Shown piece after piece: positions 6,061 through 6,089 of a stretch of 6,089 nt of DNA. The stretch is from an uncultured Oscillospiraceae bacterium (GTDB lineage: Bacteria > Bacillota > Clostridia > Oscillospirales > Acutalibacteraceae): positions 1-6,089 of the forward strand of contig CABUCT010000082.1 of assembly GCA_902490145.1 (NCBI GenBank), read 5' to 3'. How positions within the stretch are numbered: the stretch's first letter is position 1; each line of letters begins with the position of its first letter. A model generated the notes under the pieces. It was not told where the DNA came from and did not search any database. It saw only the letters and a list, made by a program, of their open reading frames with translations. The position numbers were made by a program, and so were the translations under genes.

Positions 6061-6089
6061 ATAATACTAAAAAATATAATAAATTATAA
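6061..6089 (-). promoter_or_regulatory. Weak candidate promoter for the EF-G-like gene at the window edge
   Basis: On the minus strand, TATTAT (-10, 6066-6061) lies 17 bases after TTATAA (6089-6084), which matches the -35 consensus at only four positions and sits exactly at the window edge. I found no better promoter between here and the gene start. The region is extremely A+T-rich, so matches arise easily. Confidence 0.3.

Noticed and set aside
6060..6065. Perfect TATAAT on the plus strand near the right edge
   Set aside because: No acceptable -35 hexamer lies 16-18 bases upstream and no plus-strand gene is visible before the window ends; such hexamers are expected in sequence this A+T-rich.

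Overview
The window looks like ordinary chromosome from a moderately A+T-rich Firmicute, most likely a member of the Clostridia (an Oscillospirales/Ruminococcaceae-type organism is my guess). The signs are strong AGGAGG-like ribosome binding sites, clean sigma-A type promoters, a T-rich intrinsic terminator, and the protein set: an EF-G-like paralog outside any str operon, MgtE, and a TrmH-family rRNA methylase. There is no sign of phage, transposon or CRISPR, and no rRNA or tRNA gene.

Layout from left to right. 1-1070 (minus): the 5' part of a gene for a membrane protein with a long acidic, low-complexity cytoplasmic N-terminus; its 3' end is cut by the window edge. 1094-1855 (minus): rlmB-like 23S rRNA 2'-O-methyltransferase, 23 bases upstream of that gene and probably in one operon with it. 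1856-2235: a divergent control region holding a minus-strand promoter and a 5'-UTR hairpin for rlmB, then a plus-strand promoter and a roughly 200-nt leader for mgtE. 2236-3594 (plus): complete mgtE Mg2+ channel/transporter. 3649-3684: a bidirectional intrinsic terminator shared with the converging gene. 3695-5758 (minus): complete EF-G-like translational GTPase paralog. 5759-6089: no convincing gene; it appears to be a long A+T-rich 5' leader of the EF-G-like gene, with a possible promoter at the window edge.

The proteins are recognisable housekeeping families. Two share a broad theme of ribosome function (rRNA methylation and a translocase-like GTPase), and MgtE supplies Mg2+, which ribosomes need, but nothing shows that they are co-regulated. 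The most interesting material is non-coding. The mgtE leader does not look like the classical M-box. It has a stable hairpin, a possible 8-bp pseudoknot, a long-range helix with two competing 3' partners, and a possible 32-33 codon upstream ORF. The EF-G-like gene also has a leader of about 300 nt with nested complementary segments. All RNA structures were found by eye and were neither folded computationally nor tested for covariation.
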